This document shows, piece after piece, positions 50,496 through 60,749 of a DNA stretch of 64,000 nt. Below the pieces are notes generated by a model that searched no databases, was not told the DNA's origin, and saw only the letters and a program-made list of their open reading frames with translations. The position numbers were made by a program, and so were the translations under genes. The stretch comes from Poriferisodalis sp965221945 (GTDB lineage Bacteria; Actinomycetota; Acidimicrobiia; Acidimicrobiales; Poriferisodalaceae). The first letter of the stretch is position 1, and each line of letters starts with the position of its first letter. The stretch lies in the NCBI RefSeq assembly GCF_965221945.1, contig NZ_OZ244925.1, forward strand, positions 2,480,001 through 2,544,000. The letters are read 5' to 3'.

Positions 50496-50678
50496 GTGGC
50501 AGGATGACAAGTCGCTGGTCTGCGATGCTGGCTCACCTGGTTGGGGAGGGGGCACCGTGACAGACACCGCTACGGCGACGATGTCCATGCGTGCCGCTGT
50601 GTGGGCGCGTTTGCACCCCATTGGCTGGCTTGCGGCGGCCACGATCGAGCACCGCTCGGCGGCGCGTAGGGTGCCGCT

Positions 50679-51608
50679 GTGCATCCATTCAGATTCGCAG
50701 TCCAGTACGGCAAACCGGAGAGTCCGGCGGCGTTTCGGGAGATGGCGCGCAAGGTCGAGGACCTGGGCTACTCGACGCTCTACTGCCACGACCACTTCTG
50801 GGACAGCTGGTCGCCGATCGTGCATCCTGCGATCGCGGCGGAGATCACCACGACGCTGCGGGTCGGGACCCTGGTGTTCGCTGCGGACTACCGCCACCCC
50901 GCAGTACTGGCGAAAGACTTCGCCACGCTTGACCTGCTTGCCGAGGGCCGAACTGAGTTCGGGATCGGTGCCGGCTGGCTGACTGAGGACTACGAGCAGT
51001 CGGGCATCCGGCTGGACCGGCCCGGCGTACGTATCGACCGGATGATCGAGGCTCTCGAGGTCATCAAGGGGCTGTGGCTCGGCGAGCCGTTCGAATACGA
51101 CGGCGAGCACTACCAGGTCTCGGGGATGGTCGGTCGGCCACTGCCGCACACGCCGGGCGGGCCGCCGATCATCATCGGCGGCGGTGGCAAGCGAGTGCTG
51201 ACAGAGGCAGCCCGGCTGGCCGACATCATCAGCTTGAACCCGAACCTGCGGGAAGGCACCGTGGGAGCCGATGCGGCACGCAGTTCGGTGGCCAACAAGT
51301 TCGCTGAGCGGCGTCAATGGATTGCCGACGCCGCGGGCGAGCGCTTCGGAGACATCGAGATCCAGCTCAACACGTTCATGGCTCTCGTGACCGAAGACGC
51401 CGACAGCATTCTCGAGCAGTTCGCGCCCGGCTTTGGTCTGACGGTGGCCGAGGCGCGTGAGGTGCCCCTGGTGCTGGCGGGCACGGTGGATGACATCTGC
51501 GAGCAGCTGCACCATCACCGTGAGGCCTACGGCGCCAGCTACATCGCCATCCACGATCCCGAGGTCGATGCCATGGCACCCGTGGTAGCTCGGCTGGCGG
51601 GCACCTGA
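50679..51608 (+). CDS. F420-dependent LLM-class oxidoreductase
   Basis: A 309-residue luciferase-like monooxygenase-fold protein of the actinobacterial F420 group. The opening FRFAVQYGKPESPAAFREMA, YCHDHFWDSWSPIV, RVGTLVFAADYRHPAVLAKD and GIGAGWLTEDYEQSGI are characteristic, as is PPIIIGGGGKRVLTEAARLA. Cofactor F420 is inferred from the subfamily. GTG at 50679 starts VHPFRFAVQYG. Before the IS arrived, its upstream region was shared with the divergent thioesterase gene. Confidence 0.88.
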   Translation: MHPFRFAVQYGKPESPAAFREMARKVEDLGYSTLYCHDHFWDSWSPIVHPAIAAEITTTLRVGTLVFAADYRHPAVLAKDFATLDLLAEGRTEFGIGAGWLTEDYEQSGIRLDRPGVRIDRMIEALEVIKGLWLGEPFEYDGEHYQVSGMVGRPLPHTPGGPPIIIGGGGKRVLTEAARLADIISLNPNLREGTVGADAARSSVANKFAERRQWIADAAGERFGDIEIQLNTFMALVTEDADSILEQFAPGFGLTVAEAREVPLVLAGTVDDICEQLHHHREAYGASYIAIHDPEVDAMAPVVARLAGT

Positions 51609-51694
51609 GCGCTGCTGCCGAAGCGCCTGCGCCTTAAGTGAACGCCGTCGTAGATCTGCAATTCCTGTGACACCGCAGTCCTAGGTTGTCCGTC

Positions 51695-54600
51695 GTGACC
51701 ACCTCCGACTCAGGAGCCGACCCGTCCGTGTTGGCGGGCATCAAGGTGCACCCGGTCGAGTTCGGAGGTCCCGCGCTCGCGCTACTCGCCGAACTCATCG
51801 CGAGCTCCAAGGCGCACGATCCCTTCGCGGAAGTGACGGTTGTCGTGCCGACCAACTATGCGGGTGTCGCGCTTCGGCGCGCGCTGGCCTCCGGGACGTG
51901 CGGTCCCGTGTCGAGCTTCGGAGACGGTCTGGCTGCGGTCACCGCAGTCACGATGTTCGGACTGGCGCAGCGGTTGGCGGCGCCGAGGATGCACGTACGC
52001 GGTCGCCGCCCTGTCACCAACCACATCGTCGATGGAGCCATCCGGCATGCGCTTGCCGAAGACGCCGGCATGTTCGCAGCCGTCGCCGATCACCCCGCTA
52101 CTCAAACAGCGCTCGCGCGTGTGCACCGAGAACTGCGCGATCTGCGAGCCGACCAGCTCGAACACCTGCAGCAAATGTCTTCGCGGGCTCGTGAAGTCGT
52201 CCGCCTGCACCAACGCGCCTCCCAGATTCTCGCCGACGACTGGTACGACGAATTCGACCTGCTGCGCGAGGCAGCCCGTCTGGCTCGGCGACATCCGGCC
52301 GCATCGGGAGCGGCTTCGACTGACGATGCAGAACTCATCGATGGTCTCGGAACGCTCATCATTCACCTCCCCCGAAGGCTGTTGCGGCACGAAGCGGCAC
52401 TGCTGGGGGCGATTGCGCCGGTGCGCGATGTCCACATCGTGCTCGGCGTCACGGGCGAGCCAGGAGCCGATGAGATTGCCGAAGCCGTGTGTGGACGGCT
52501 GAGCGTGGCCCTCCCCCACCACGAAATCAGCCCCACGACCGCAAACCGCATCGTCAGCGTCAGCGACGCAGACACCGAAGTTCGGACGGTCGTGCGTTCG
52601 GTGATCTCGGACCTCGACGAGGGCGTCGCGCCGAGTCGCATCGCCGTGCTCCACGGCCCAACGGAGCCGTACGCACGCATTCTGGCCGAACAGTTCGAGG
52701 CCGTCGGAGTCACGACGCACGGCAACTCGGGTCGCACGCTGGCCGAGTCTGCGGTCGGTCGTCTCGTCCTGGGCCTGGCAGGCATGGCGGCCACCACAGC
52801 CTTCGGGCGGCGCCTGCATCGGTCGGACGTCTTCGAGCTGCTGGCCGATGTGCCGATCCAACGTTTGGGTCGATCTTGGAACAGTTCCAGGAGCTCGGCT
52901 CTAGTGCCCGTGGGTTCATGGGAACGCCTGGCGCGCGCGGCACACGTCGTCGAAGGTGACGACTGGGAGCACCGACTGGCTCGGCATCGCGAAGAGCTGA
53001 ACGCCGAGGCCGAACGCGAGCGTGCCAGTGACGATCCGTCCGAAACCAGAATCAACCGGCTCGAACAAGATGCGCGGCGTTGCGAAGACCTTGCAACATT
53101 CATGCGAGAACTCGCAGCCAACCTCAATAAGGGGCGTGCTCTCAAGCAGTGGCCGCAGTTGTGCAATTGGCTTGGTGGCCTGATCGATCGCTACCTCGGC
53201 ACCGTCACCGCGGAGTCCCACCCCGCCGAGTGGCCCGAGTGGGAAGTGACTGCTTCGGGACGCATCGACAGAGTGATCGGCGAGCTCAGAGATCTCGCCG
53301 CCGTCGAGGACGCGGCGAGCGTGGCCGTCATGGCCCGCATCCTGGCGGGAGCACTCGACCAGCCCCATGGCCGGAGCGGAACAACGGGCCGCGGCGTGTT
53401 CGTGGGCAAGATTGCCGGAGCGGTCGATCTCGTCACCGAGCGCGTGTACGTGCTGGGGATGGCAGAAGGCACGTTTCCGACGCGGCAGCGAACCGACGGG
53501 CTCGTTGCTGACGAAGAGCGCAAGCTGCTCGGTAACGCCCTGGTGCACAGCGGGAGCTACACCGCTGAACAGCATCGCGACTTCCTCGCCGCACTCTCGA
53601 ATGCCTCCGGCCGCGTCACGCTGCTGTTCCCGAGGGGCGATCTTCGACGAAATGCCGAGAATGTGCCGTCACGATGGCTGTTGCCGACCGCGCGCAAGCT
53701 CACATCGGGAGCTCAACGGAAGGTCCGCGACTACGTCGATGGGGATGATCTCGCTGCGGCAGCGCGAGACCGCAAGGCCGCTGACATCATCGAGGTTGCG
53801 TCATTGATCGGGAGCGTGCGCAACGCGCCGTTCCCCGCAACAGCCCAGGAATACGACTCTGCGAGCCTGCTCGCAGCCCGGGGCGACGGCACCACGTTCG
53901 ATCGACACCCGCTGTTCGGCGTCGATGTCGCGTTCCGGCGAGGGGTCGAGCTTGCAGCGGCACGTCGCAGTTCCCTCTTCACCCGTTTCGACGGCAACCT
54001 GAGCGGCGTCACAGTCCCAACCGGTGGGCCCGCAAGTGTCCTTTCTGCGACGCGGATCGAACAGTGGGCGCGGTGTCCTCGGCAGTACATGTTGGACCGC
54101 TTGCTGAGAGTGACCGAGATCGAGGAGCCCGAGTCCATTGTGCGGCTGAGCCCGTTCGAGCGCGGCCGGATGATGCACGATGCGATCGACCGATTCCTCT
54201 CCGATCTGCTCGCCGGGACATCACGCAGTGACGGCATCCGACGATCGGCGATGCAACCCGGTCAAAGCGAGCTCGTGGGCATCGGTGCAGAGCTTGCGTC
54301 CGATCTCGAGCGGCGAGGATTGACCGGGCTCGAGTTGTTGTGGGAACTCGATCGCGCCACGATGCTGGCGGATCTCGGCGAATTCGTGCAGCGAGACCTC
54401 GAGCGATCAGGTCCCTCTGGGCAGATCATCGCGTCAGAGCATCGCTTCGGATTCGGCGATGACTCTGCCCCTCCGGTGCGCTGGGATCTTGGCGACGGCC
54501 GCGAGGTGTACTTCCGAGGCGCCATTGATCGGATCGAACGGCAATCCGACGGGCGGCTCGTCGTCATCGACTACAAGACCGGCAGCCACCGCAGCTACCG

Positions 54601-55078
54601 GGGAGTCGCGCCGCCGAGTCGTTCCGGTGCCAGTCCGCACGATCCGACCGTGCGCGGCACCAAACTGCAGCTTGGCGTCTACGCACTCGCCGCGGCTCAC
54701 CACTTCGGCGGCAGCACGGATCCCCGCGATTCCGTCGCCCACGTCGCTTACTGGTTCATCACGTCGGTACGAGGCGACTGGCAGTGGATGGGCTTCGATG
54801 TGACGGACTGGGCGATGCAGCGCTTTGCCGAAGTTGTCAGGACGATTCTGGAGGGAATCGACGCGGGCGTCTTTCCGGGATATGTCACGGCTGCGGATGG
54901 CCGTCACAGCGGCATGCATTGTCCTGCGTGCGATCCAGACGGGCTCGGCTCGACACAGCTTCGCCGGCAGTGGATTGCCAAGCGAAGCGACCCGGCCCTC
55001 GCCCCGTTCTTTCAGCTGGCCGAGCCGGACGAGGCGGCCGCAGATCTCACTCATACCGAGGGCGTCGGTTCATCATGA
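51695..55078 (+). CDS. addB: AddB/RexB-like exonuclease subunit
   Basis: An 1127-residue protein with an inactive helicase-like N-terminus (no intact Walker A; VVVPTNYAGVALRRAL at that position) and a C-terminal PD-(D/E)XK nuclease: GAIDRIERQSDGRLVVIDYK. It works with the adjacent AddA-like helicase in double-strand break resection. AddB enzymes bind a 4Fe-4S cluster through one cysteine before the nuclease (here QWARCPRQYML) and three after it in C-x2-C-x5-C; here the tail is CPACDPDGLGST, so the last cysteine is replaced by glycine. GTG 51695 or TTG 51686 may start it. It overlaps the helicase gene (ATGA). Confidence 0.85.
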   Translation: MTTSDSGADPSVLAGIKVHPVEFGGPALALLAELIASSKAHDPFAEVTVVVPTNYAGVALRRALASGTCGPVSSFGDGLAAVTAVTMFGLAQRLAAPRMHVRGRRPVTNHIVDGAIRHALAEDAGMFAAVADHPATQTALARVHRELRDLRADQLEHLQQMSSRAREVVRLHQRASQILADDWYDEFDLLREAARLARRHPAASGAASTDDAELIDGLGTLIIHLPRRLLRHEAALLGAIAPVRDVHIVLGVTGEPGADEIAEAVCGRLSVALPHHEISPTTANRIVSVSDADTEVRTVVRSVISDLDEGVAPSRIAVLHGPTEPYARILAEQFEAVGVTTHGNSGRTLAESAVGRLVLGLAGMAATTAFGRRLHRSDVFELLADVPIQRLGRSWNSSRSSALVPVGSWERLARAAHVVEGDDWEHRLARHREELNAEAERERASDDPSETRINRLEQDARRCEDLATFMRELAANLNKGRALKQWPQLCNWLGGLIDRYLGTVTAESHPAEWPEWEVTASGRIDRVIGELRDLAAVEDAASVAVMARILAGALDQPHGRSGTTGRGVFVGKIAGAVDLVTERVYVLGMAEGTFPTRQRTDGLVADEERKLLGNALVHSGSYTAEQHRDFLAALSNASGRVTLLFPRGDLRRNAENVPSRWLLPTARKLTSGAQRKVRDYVDGDDLAAAARDRKAADIIEVASLIGSVRNAPFPATAQEYDSASLLAARGDGTTFDRHPLFGVDVAFRRGVELAAARRSSLFTRFDGNLSGVTVPTGGPASVLSATRIEQWARCPRQYMLDRLLRVTEIEEPESIVRLSPFERGRMMHDAIDRFLSDLLAGTSRSDGIRRSAMQPGQSELVGIGAELASDLERRGLTGLELLWELDRATMLADLGEFVQRDLERSGPSGQIIASEHRFGFGDDSAPPVRWDLGDGREVYFRGAIDRIERQSDGRLVVIDYKTGSHRSYRGVAPPSRSGASPHDPTVRGTKLQLGVYALAAAHHFGGSTDPRDSVAHVAYWFITSVRGDWQWMGFDVTDWAMQRFAEVVRTILEGIDAGVFPGYVTAADGRHSGMHCPACDPDGLGSTQLRRQWIAKRSDPALAPFFQLAEPDEAAADLTHTEGVGSS

Positions 55079-58000
55079 ATGCCTCCGCCAAGCCTGGGGT
55101 ATTGCCGGCCGACCAGGCCGAGCGAGATCGCGTCCGGGACGAATTGGGCAATACCTTGTTCGTTGAGGCTGGGGCCGGAACGGGGAAGACGAACTCGCTG
55201 ATCCGGCGGGTCTTGTCGCTTGTGACAGGTCCCGAATCGATCCCGCTCTCGAACATCGCAGCGATCACCTTCACCGATAAAGCAGCTGCAGAGTTGCGCA
55301 ATCGCATCCGAGCCGAGCTGCATGTCGAACTCACCCGTGCCGTCGACAATCCCTCGGACGATGACGCCATCAGCGTCGAACGGCTCCAATCTGCGCTCGA
55401 TGAACTTGACGGGGCTGCCATCTCGACGCTGCACAGCTTCGCTCGGCGCCTGCTGGGCGAGCATCCCGTCGAGGCCGGGCTGCCGCCCATGTTCGAGACC
55501 CTCGACCCGATCGCGAGCGAGGTCCAATTTGACGAGCGTTGGAGCGCATTCGTCGACTCACTCCTGTCGTCAGACTCCAGATGCCGCTGGGCCATCGAGA
55601 TGGTCGATGCCGCTGGCGTGGGGATTGACTCGCTGCGGCAGATGGCCCTGCACTTCAACGACAACTGGGATCGCCTGAACTGGACGCCAGGCACTGCCGC
55701 GACACCATCGATCCCCGTCGAATCCCTGGTCGATGCCGCACGACGATTGCTCCTGCGCAGCAACGAGTGCACCGAGTCGACCGACAAGCTGCTGGCACGA
55801 TTCGGCCAGCTCGAAGCATGGACCGCACGTCTCGATGCGGCGCGCAACGACCGAGAGCGTCTGGCCGTGCTGCTCGCCAGTGGAGCCGAAGGCATCCCGA
55901 AGGTCGGGAGGGTCGGCAGCAAGGCCAACTGGCCTGATGTGGTGTCGATCCGGGATGGCTTCGCAGAGCTCGACGAGGCGCGCAGTGAAGCGGCATGCGA
56001 GGTGCTGGACGCCGCCATCGGGCAGCTCGCCACAGAGATCCGCACATTCACACTCGACGCCGCGGAGGATCGGCGGTCGAGTGGCACGCTCGAGTTTCAC
56101 GACTTGCTGGTGTGGGCCCGGTGGCTGCTGCGCGACTCGCCGCAAAGCTCGGAGGTGCGCACCGCGCTCAGCCAGCGATACCGGCGCCTGCTGCTGGACG
56201 AGTTCCAGGACACCGATCCGATCCAAGTCGAGCTTGCAACGCTGATGTGTTCGGTTGACGTCGACGAATCACCACGTGACTGGCAGCAGGTCGAAACTGA
56301 GCCAGGTCGGCTCTTCTTCGTCGGCGATCCCAAGCAATCGATCTACCGCTTCCGGCGAGCCGACATCGGCCTGTACCTGGCTGCTCGTGAACGATTCGGA
56401 ACTCTCACCGGCACGCAGACATCGCTCAGCGTCAATTTCCGTACCACAGCGCCCATCATCGAGTGGATCAACCGCGTGTTCAGCGTCATGATCGTGCCGC
56501 ACCCGTCCAGCCAGCCCGACTACGCGCCCCTGCGTCCGTGGCGCCCTGCTGCCGAGGAGGGTGCACCGGTCACCTTGCTGGGTCGCAACGAGCACAGCAG
56601 GGACACTTCGGCCGCCGAAGTGCGCGTCGCCGAAGCCGCTGACGTGGCCAGAGCGATCGTGGCTGTCGTCGAGGGCCACTGGAGCGTTGCCGACCCCCAC
56701 ACCGGCGAGTCTCGCCAAGCTCGGTTCGAGGACGTCGCAGTGCTGATCCCGACGCGCACGAGCCTCGACGAATTGGAAGTGGGCCTGTCGAATGCGGGCA
56801 TCCCGTATCGACTCGAAGCATCCTCGTTTGTTTGGCGCAGTGCAATTATCCGCGACTTGATGATGTGCTTGCAGGCGATAGCCGACCCGACCGACGATCT
56901 GGCGATCGTGAGCGCGCTGCGCACCCCTCTCTACGGATGCGGCGACGACGACCTGTACGTGTACGCGCAGCACGCGTCCGGGTGGAACTACTTCTCACCC
57001 TGTCCCCAGGGTGTTCCAGACGGCCCCGATCATCCGGTTGCCAATGGCCTCGCCCACTTGCGCGAGTTGCACGAGGCCCACTCGTTGGTATCGCCCGCCG
57101 TCATCGCCGACCGATTGCTACGCGATCGCCGGGTGTTCGAACAGGCAGTCGCCGGGCCGCGGACGCGCGAGGCATGGCGACAACTCCGGTTCGTCGTGGA
57201 CCAGGCGCGCGCGTGGTCCGAGAGCCAGCACAGCGGCTTGCGGAGCTTTCTGCGTTGGGCGCGCCGTCAAGCATCCGAGGGCGCGAAGGTGACCGAAGCG
57301 GTACTGCCGGAGTCCGACGACGACGCGGTTCGGGTTATGACGATTCACGCCTCGAAGGGCCTCGAGTTCCCGATCGTCATCGTGGCGGGCCTGCAGAACA
57401 CCGCTGGAGGAAATCGCGACTCCACTGAAGTCGGTTTTGGGGCAGCAGGGTCACCACCGGCCATTCGGCTTCGCAGCGGCGTGCAGACCGCCGACTACGA
57501 CGATTGGGTCACCGACGAGCAGGTGGCCGACCACCACGAGCGAGTCCGCCTGCTGTACGTGGGAGCGACCCGTGCCCGCGACCATCTGGTCGTGTCGCTC
57601 CACCGCAAGCCGCTCGCGGCATCCAGGCCTGAAGAGCATCGACTCACCAGCGCGCAGGTCATCTGCGAAGCGATTGGTGCGGGTGACGCGATCGATCACG
57701 CAGTGTGGGCAGGCGATTGGTCCGGTGACTTCGACGCCGTGTCTCCCGCCCGTGGGCCGGCGCAACCGGTTCCGATGATCGAACGCCCCGAATGGCGAAG
57801 CCGCCTCGACGCGGCGTTGGCGTCCACGGAGGCAGCGGCCTCGCTCAGCGCCACCGCCATCGCCCGAGCCAGTGCCCAGCAGGGGGAACCTCTTGACGAT
57901 GCCGACACGACCGATCTTGCGGCGGGACTCGCCAAGGATGGTCCCGACGACCACCTTGGGGTCGAACACGCGATCGGCTCCCGGGGGCGCTACGGAACGT

Positions 58001-58566
58001 CTTTGGGCCGGGCTGTGCACGCCGTGCTCCAAGACGTCGATCTGCGGAACGGCGATCACTTGGCGCCGCTGGCCCAGGCCGCCGCAGCAGCTGAGGGTCT
58101 TTCCGATCAGCGACGTGCCATCGAGCGGTATGTGCGCTCTGCCCTCGATAGCCCGACTGTGGCGGAAGCCATACGAGGACGCCATTGGCGTGAGATCTAT
58201 ACGGCGGCACCTTCCGACTCAGCGAGCAACCGCGGAGGCACGCACATGGGCAGCCGTTCTGCCCCAGTCATCGAGGGCTACATCGACCTGCTCTATGAGC
58301 GAGAGAACGGAGGTCTCGTCGTTGTGGACTACAAGACCGACCGGGTCGACGACGAGGCCTCACTTCGGCGCAAGGTTGACGACTACCGCCTGCAGGGCGC
58401 CACGTACGCCTGGTGCCTTGAGCGATCGACGGGGCGCCGCGTCTCCGAGGTGGTGTTCCTCTTCCTCTCGAGCGACGGGCCTGCTCGGTCAGGCGTTCTA
58501 GCAGGAGACGACCTGGCAAGAGCCATCGTCGAAGTCGAGGACGTAGCGTCGAACGTCGCCGCCTGA
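55075..58566 (+). CDS. addA: AddA-like UvrD helicase-nuclease
   Basis: An 1163-residue superfamily 1 helicase. Walker A is VEAGAGTGKTNSLIRR near residue 35, Walker B is LLLDEFQDTD, motif III/IV includes FFVGDPKQSIYRFRRAD, and motif V/VI regions are VRVMTIHASKGLEFPIV and RLLYVGATRARDHLVVS. The C-terminal PD-(D/E)XK nuclease is GYIDLLYERENGGLVVVDYK. It pairs with the AddB-like protein for recombinational repair and degradation of linear DNA. ATG at 55075 overlaps the addB stop; the frame is open upstream, but out of phase with addB. Confidence 0.88.
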   Translation: MNASAKPGVLPADQAERDRVRDELGNTLFVEAGAGTGKTNSLIRRVLSLVTGPESIPLSNIAAITFTDKAAAELRNRIRAELHVELTRAVDNPSDDDAISVERLQSALDELDGAAISTLHSFARRLLGEHPVEAGLPPMFETLDPIASEVQFDERWSAFVDSLLSSDSRCRWAIEMVDAAGVGIDSLRQMALHFNDNWDRLNWTPGTAATPSIPVESLVDAARRLLLRSNECTESTDKLLARFGQLEAWTARLDAARNDRERLAVLLASGAEGIPKVGRVGSKANWPDVVSIRDGFAELDEARSEAACEVLDAAIGQLATEIRTFTLDAAEDRRSSGTLEFHDLLVWARWLLRDSPQSSEVRTALSQRYRRLLLDEFQDTDPIQVELATLMCSVDVDESPRDWQQVETEPGRLFFVGDPKQSIYRFRRADIGLYLAARERFGTLTGTQTSLSVNFRTTAPIIEWINRVFSVMIVPHPSSQPDYAPLRPWRPAAEEGAPVTLLGRNEHSRDTSAAEVRVAEAADVARAIVAVVEGHWSVADPHTGESRQARFEDVAVLIPTRTSLDELEVGLSNAGIPYRLEASSFVWRSAIIRDLMMCLQAIADPTDDLAIVSALRTPLYGCGDDDLYVYAQHASGWNYFSPCPQGVPDGPDHPVANGLAHLRELHEAHSLVSPAVIADRLLRDRRVFEQAVAGPRTREAWRQLRFVVDQARAWSESQHSGLRSFLRWARRQASEGAKVTEAVLPESDDDAVRVMTIHASKGLEFPIVIVAGLQNTAGGNRDSTEVGFGAAGSPPAIRLRSGVQTADYDDWVTDEQVADHHERVRLLYVGATRARDHLVVSLHRKPLAASRPEEHRLTSAQVICEAIGAGDAIDHAVWAGDWSGDFDAVSPARGPAQPVPMIERPEWRSRLDAALASTEAAASLSATAIARASAQQGEPLDDADTTDLAAGLAKDGPDDHLGVEHAIGSRGRYGTSLGRAVHAVLQDVDLRNGDHLAPLAQAAAAAEGLSDQRRAIERYVRSALDSPTVAEAIRGRHWREIYTAAPSDSASNRGGTHMGSRSAPVIEGYIDLLYERENGGLVVVDYKTDRVDDEASLRRKVDDYRLQGATYAWCLERSTGRRVSEVVFLFLSSDGPARSGVLAGDDLARAIVEVEDVASNVAA

Positions 58567-58642
58567 GCACTCAGGCTGACGGACTTGTCGGCACACGTCG
58601 AGTGACGAGAGCGTCGCGTCAACAGACGCAGCTCGTGGGCGC

Positions 58643-60013
58643 TCAGCCCAGCGCGCGGGGAGGGGGCTGGTAGCCGCCGGTCAGCTCGCCGATGCGGCGT
58701 GCCAGCGCCATCGTGGTGCGATCGCCGCCGTACGGGCCGACGACCTGGAAGCCGATCGGCAGGCCGTGGGGGGTGAGCCCCAGCGGTGGCACGGTGCCGG
58801 GCAGGTAGGACATGCCGGTCAGGATGGTCCAGCGGGTCATCTCGATGTACGGCCGCTCGATGCCGTTGGCCGGCAGCCGACGCTCGGCGAAGGTGCCCTC
58901 GGGCATGTGGTCGAAGGGCGGATGGAAGCTCACCGGCATCAGGATCGCGTCGTAGCGGGTGAAGAACTCCGCCCACTTGCGGCGGCATTCCTCACGGGCG
59001 ATGTGGCGCTCCAGCCACTCACGATGCTTCGGCCCCTCGCCCCGGCCGGCCAACGTCATCGCCGCTCGCACCAGCCACAGGCCGGATTCCCACGCCGGCA
59101 GCGGATCGATGTCGGGCCGCGCTTCGTGGTCGACGCTCACGCCACTGCTCTCGAGCGCCTCGACTGCCGCATGCATCACGCCCAGGACATCTCCGTCGAC
59201 CGGGCAGTACTCGTCGTCGAGCCACGCAGCCACCCGGAGCGACCCCGCGTCGTCGGGTGCGGGCGGCAGCTGCGGCACCCACGGCGTCTCGCGGCGCAAC
59301 AGCACGTCGAACAGCAGCTCCAAGTCGTCGCAGCTCCGGGTCAGCGGGCCGAACACGTTGATGTCGGACTCGGTCGTGCCGCCGCTGACGTGGTCCAGAT
59401 AACCGGTGGTCGGGATCAGCCCAAAGCTCGGCTTGTGTCCCCAGATGCCGTTGTACGAGGCCGGGAAGCGGATCGAGCCGCCGATGTCGGTGCCGATCTC
59501 GAATCCGGTGAAACCCATCGCCGTGGCGGCTGCAGCACCGCCCGAGGAGCCGCCGGGAACCTTCGACAGATCCCAAGGATTGCTGGTGGTGCCGAACAGG
59601 TCGTTGAAGGACTGGTTGTCGGCCGACCAGCGCGGCAGGTTGGTCTTGCCGATCACGATCGCACCGGCAGCACGGGTCGCGGCGACGACGGCGGCGTCCA
59701 TCTGGGGAACGTTGTCGGTCAGCTCCCGCGCCCCGCCAGTGGAGCGGATTCCCGCAGTCATCAGAGCGTCCTTGGCGGTGAACGGGACACCGTGCAACGG
59801 CCCGAGCGTGTCGCCGCGGGCCTGTGCGGCATCTGCAGTCTCGGCACGCTGCAGCGCAGCCTCGAAGTCGCGGGTCACCACCGCATTGATGTCGCCGTCG
59901 AGCCGCTCGATGCGATCAACGACATGACTCGTCAGCTCACGGCTCGACAGCTGCCCCGATGCAATCGCCGCTGCCTGATCGGTCGCGCTCCACAGTGCCA
60001 GATCATCTGCCAT
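58643..60013 (-). CDS. Amidase, amidase-signature family
   Basis: A 456-residue amide hydrolase unrelated in position to the one at 29 kb. The triad is visible: lysine in PFTAKDALMTAG, cis-serine in VPGGSSGGAAAATAMG and nucleophile in GTDIGGSIRFPASY. The C-terminal block MPVSFHPPFDHMP and TVPPLGLTPHGLPIGFQVVG is typical. ATG at 60013 is preferred to an ATG 27 bases upstream. It lies downstream of a broken LLM gene on the same strand, four bases after a small ORF. Confidence 0.9.
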   Translation of the reverse strand: MADDLALWSATDQAAAIASGQLSSRELTSHVVDRIERLDGDINAVVTRDFEAALQRAETADAAQARGDTLGPLHGVPFTAKDALMTAGIRSTGGARELTDNVPQMDAAVVAATRAAGAIVIGKTNLPRWSADNQSFNDLFGTTSNPWDLSKVPGGSSGGAAAATAMGFTGFEIGTDIGGSIRFPASYNGIWGHKPSFGLIPTTGYLDHVSGGTTESDINVFGPLTRSCDDLELLFDVLLRRETPWVPQLPPAPDDAGSLRVAAWLDDEYCPVDGDVLGVMHAAVEALESSGVSVDHEARPDIDPLPAWESGLWLVRAAMTLAGRGEGPKHREWLERHIAREECRRKWAEFFTRYDAILMPVSFHPPFDHMPEGTFAERRLPANGIERPYIEMTRWTILTGMSYLPGTVPPLGLTPHGLPIGFQVVGPYGGDRTTMALARRIGELTGGYQPPPRALG

Positions 60014-60017
60014 GAGC

Positions 60018-60170
60018 TCATTCCAGCAGTTCGGCTGCATCCATGTCGTGGACGTAGGTCGCGTGGTGGCCGGCCATCGTCGCGAACAGCCTCCCGCAAG
60101 CGGCGGTCAACCCCTCAGCACCGATCTCACCGAGAACCGGCACCGCGCCGGACGGAGTCCCACCGGTCAC
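60018..60170 (-). CDS. Small ORF of unknown function upstream of amidase
   Basis: A 50-residue frame beginning with GTG that overlaps the end of the decayed LLM gene by four bases (GTGA, 60167-60170) and stops four bases before the amidase ATG. The product (GAVPVLGEIGAEGLTAACGR, then MAGHHATYVHDMDAAELLE) shows no family I recognise. It could be a real small protein or a fragment left by the same decay. Confidence 0.3.
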   Translation of the reverse strand: MTGGTPSGAVPVLGEIGAEGLTAACGRLFATMAGHHATYVHDMDAAELLE

Positions 60171-60666
60171 GCAGCGCTGCGCCGGTAGGCGTCAAGGACC
60201 GGTGCCAGTGCATCGGGGTCCCACCGGTTGATCCGCACGAGCAAGTCGCCGTAGTACTGCAAGTAGGTGGCCAGGCGTCCGACCGTCTTGCGCAGCTGCA
60301 AGTCGTAGGGCACCTCGTCGCTCACAACCGCAAAGCACGACCGATACCCATCACAAATCGCCCGCCAGCGAGATTCTGCACGATCAGCGCAAGGCCAGCA
60401 GTCAGCAGTGGGTGGCGAGTATTGATGTTTGTCACTCCCAGGGTGACACCAATGGAGTTGGTGACCGCGGCAGCGGCACCGCAGATGGCACCCGCCTCCT
60501 TGCGGTTCGGCCGCTCTCCCAGGAAGGCTCGCCCAAGCCCGAGCTCTTCCGCCGCCTGGACCTGGGTCAACGCATCTGCGGATTGATCAGCTTCACCAGC
60601 CAGCATGTAGAAGCCCAGCTCGGGAAACTCTTGTGTTCTCGTCGTACTGCCAGACACCCGGGTCAC
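60167..60666 (-). pseudogene. Truncated F420-type LLM oxidoreductase
   Basis: The 5' part (about 110 codons) encodes a good LLM N-terminus: FPELGFYMLAGEADQSADAL, EELGLGRAFLGERPNRKEAG, TLGVTNINTRHPLLTAGLAL and GRFVMGIGR, matching the MSMEG_4879-type subfamily. It hits a stop at 60322. From the next frame the sequence continues as CFAVVSDEVPYDLQLRKTVG RLATYLQ, a late block of the same family, and ends at 60167. The middle of the barrel, about 130 residues, is missing, and another segment seems lost near the end. The product would be non-functional. Confidence 0.72.
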
Positions 60667-60749
60667 ACTAGGACCGCTGATGTCCTCGCCTGAGACTCCT
60701 GCTTGACGCTCTGAAGTGGCGCCGTGGACTAGCGCCGTGGCCCGAAGCG

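Noticed and set aside
58766..60586. A 606-codon plus-strand frame over the second amidase
   Set aside because: Antisense to an amidase with an intact catalytic triad; the product is Arg/Gly/Asp-rich and has no domain.
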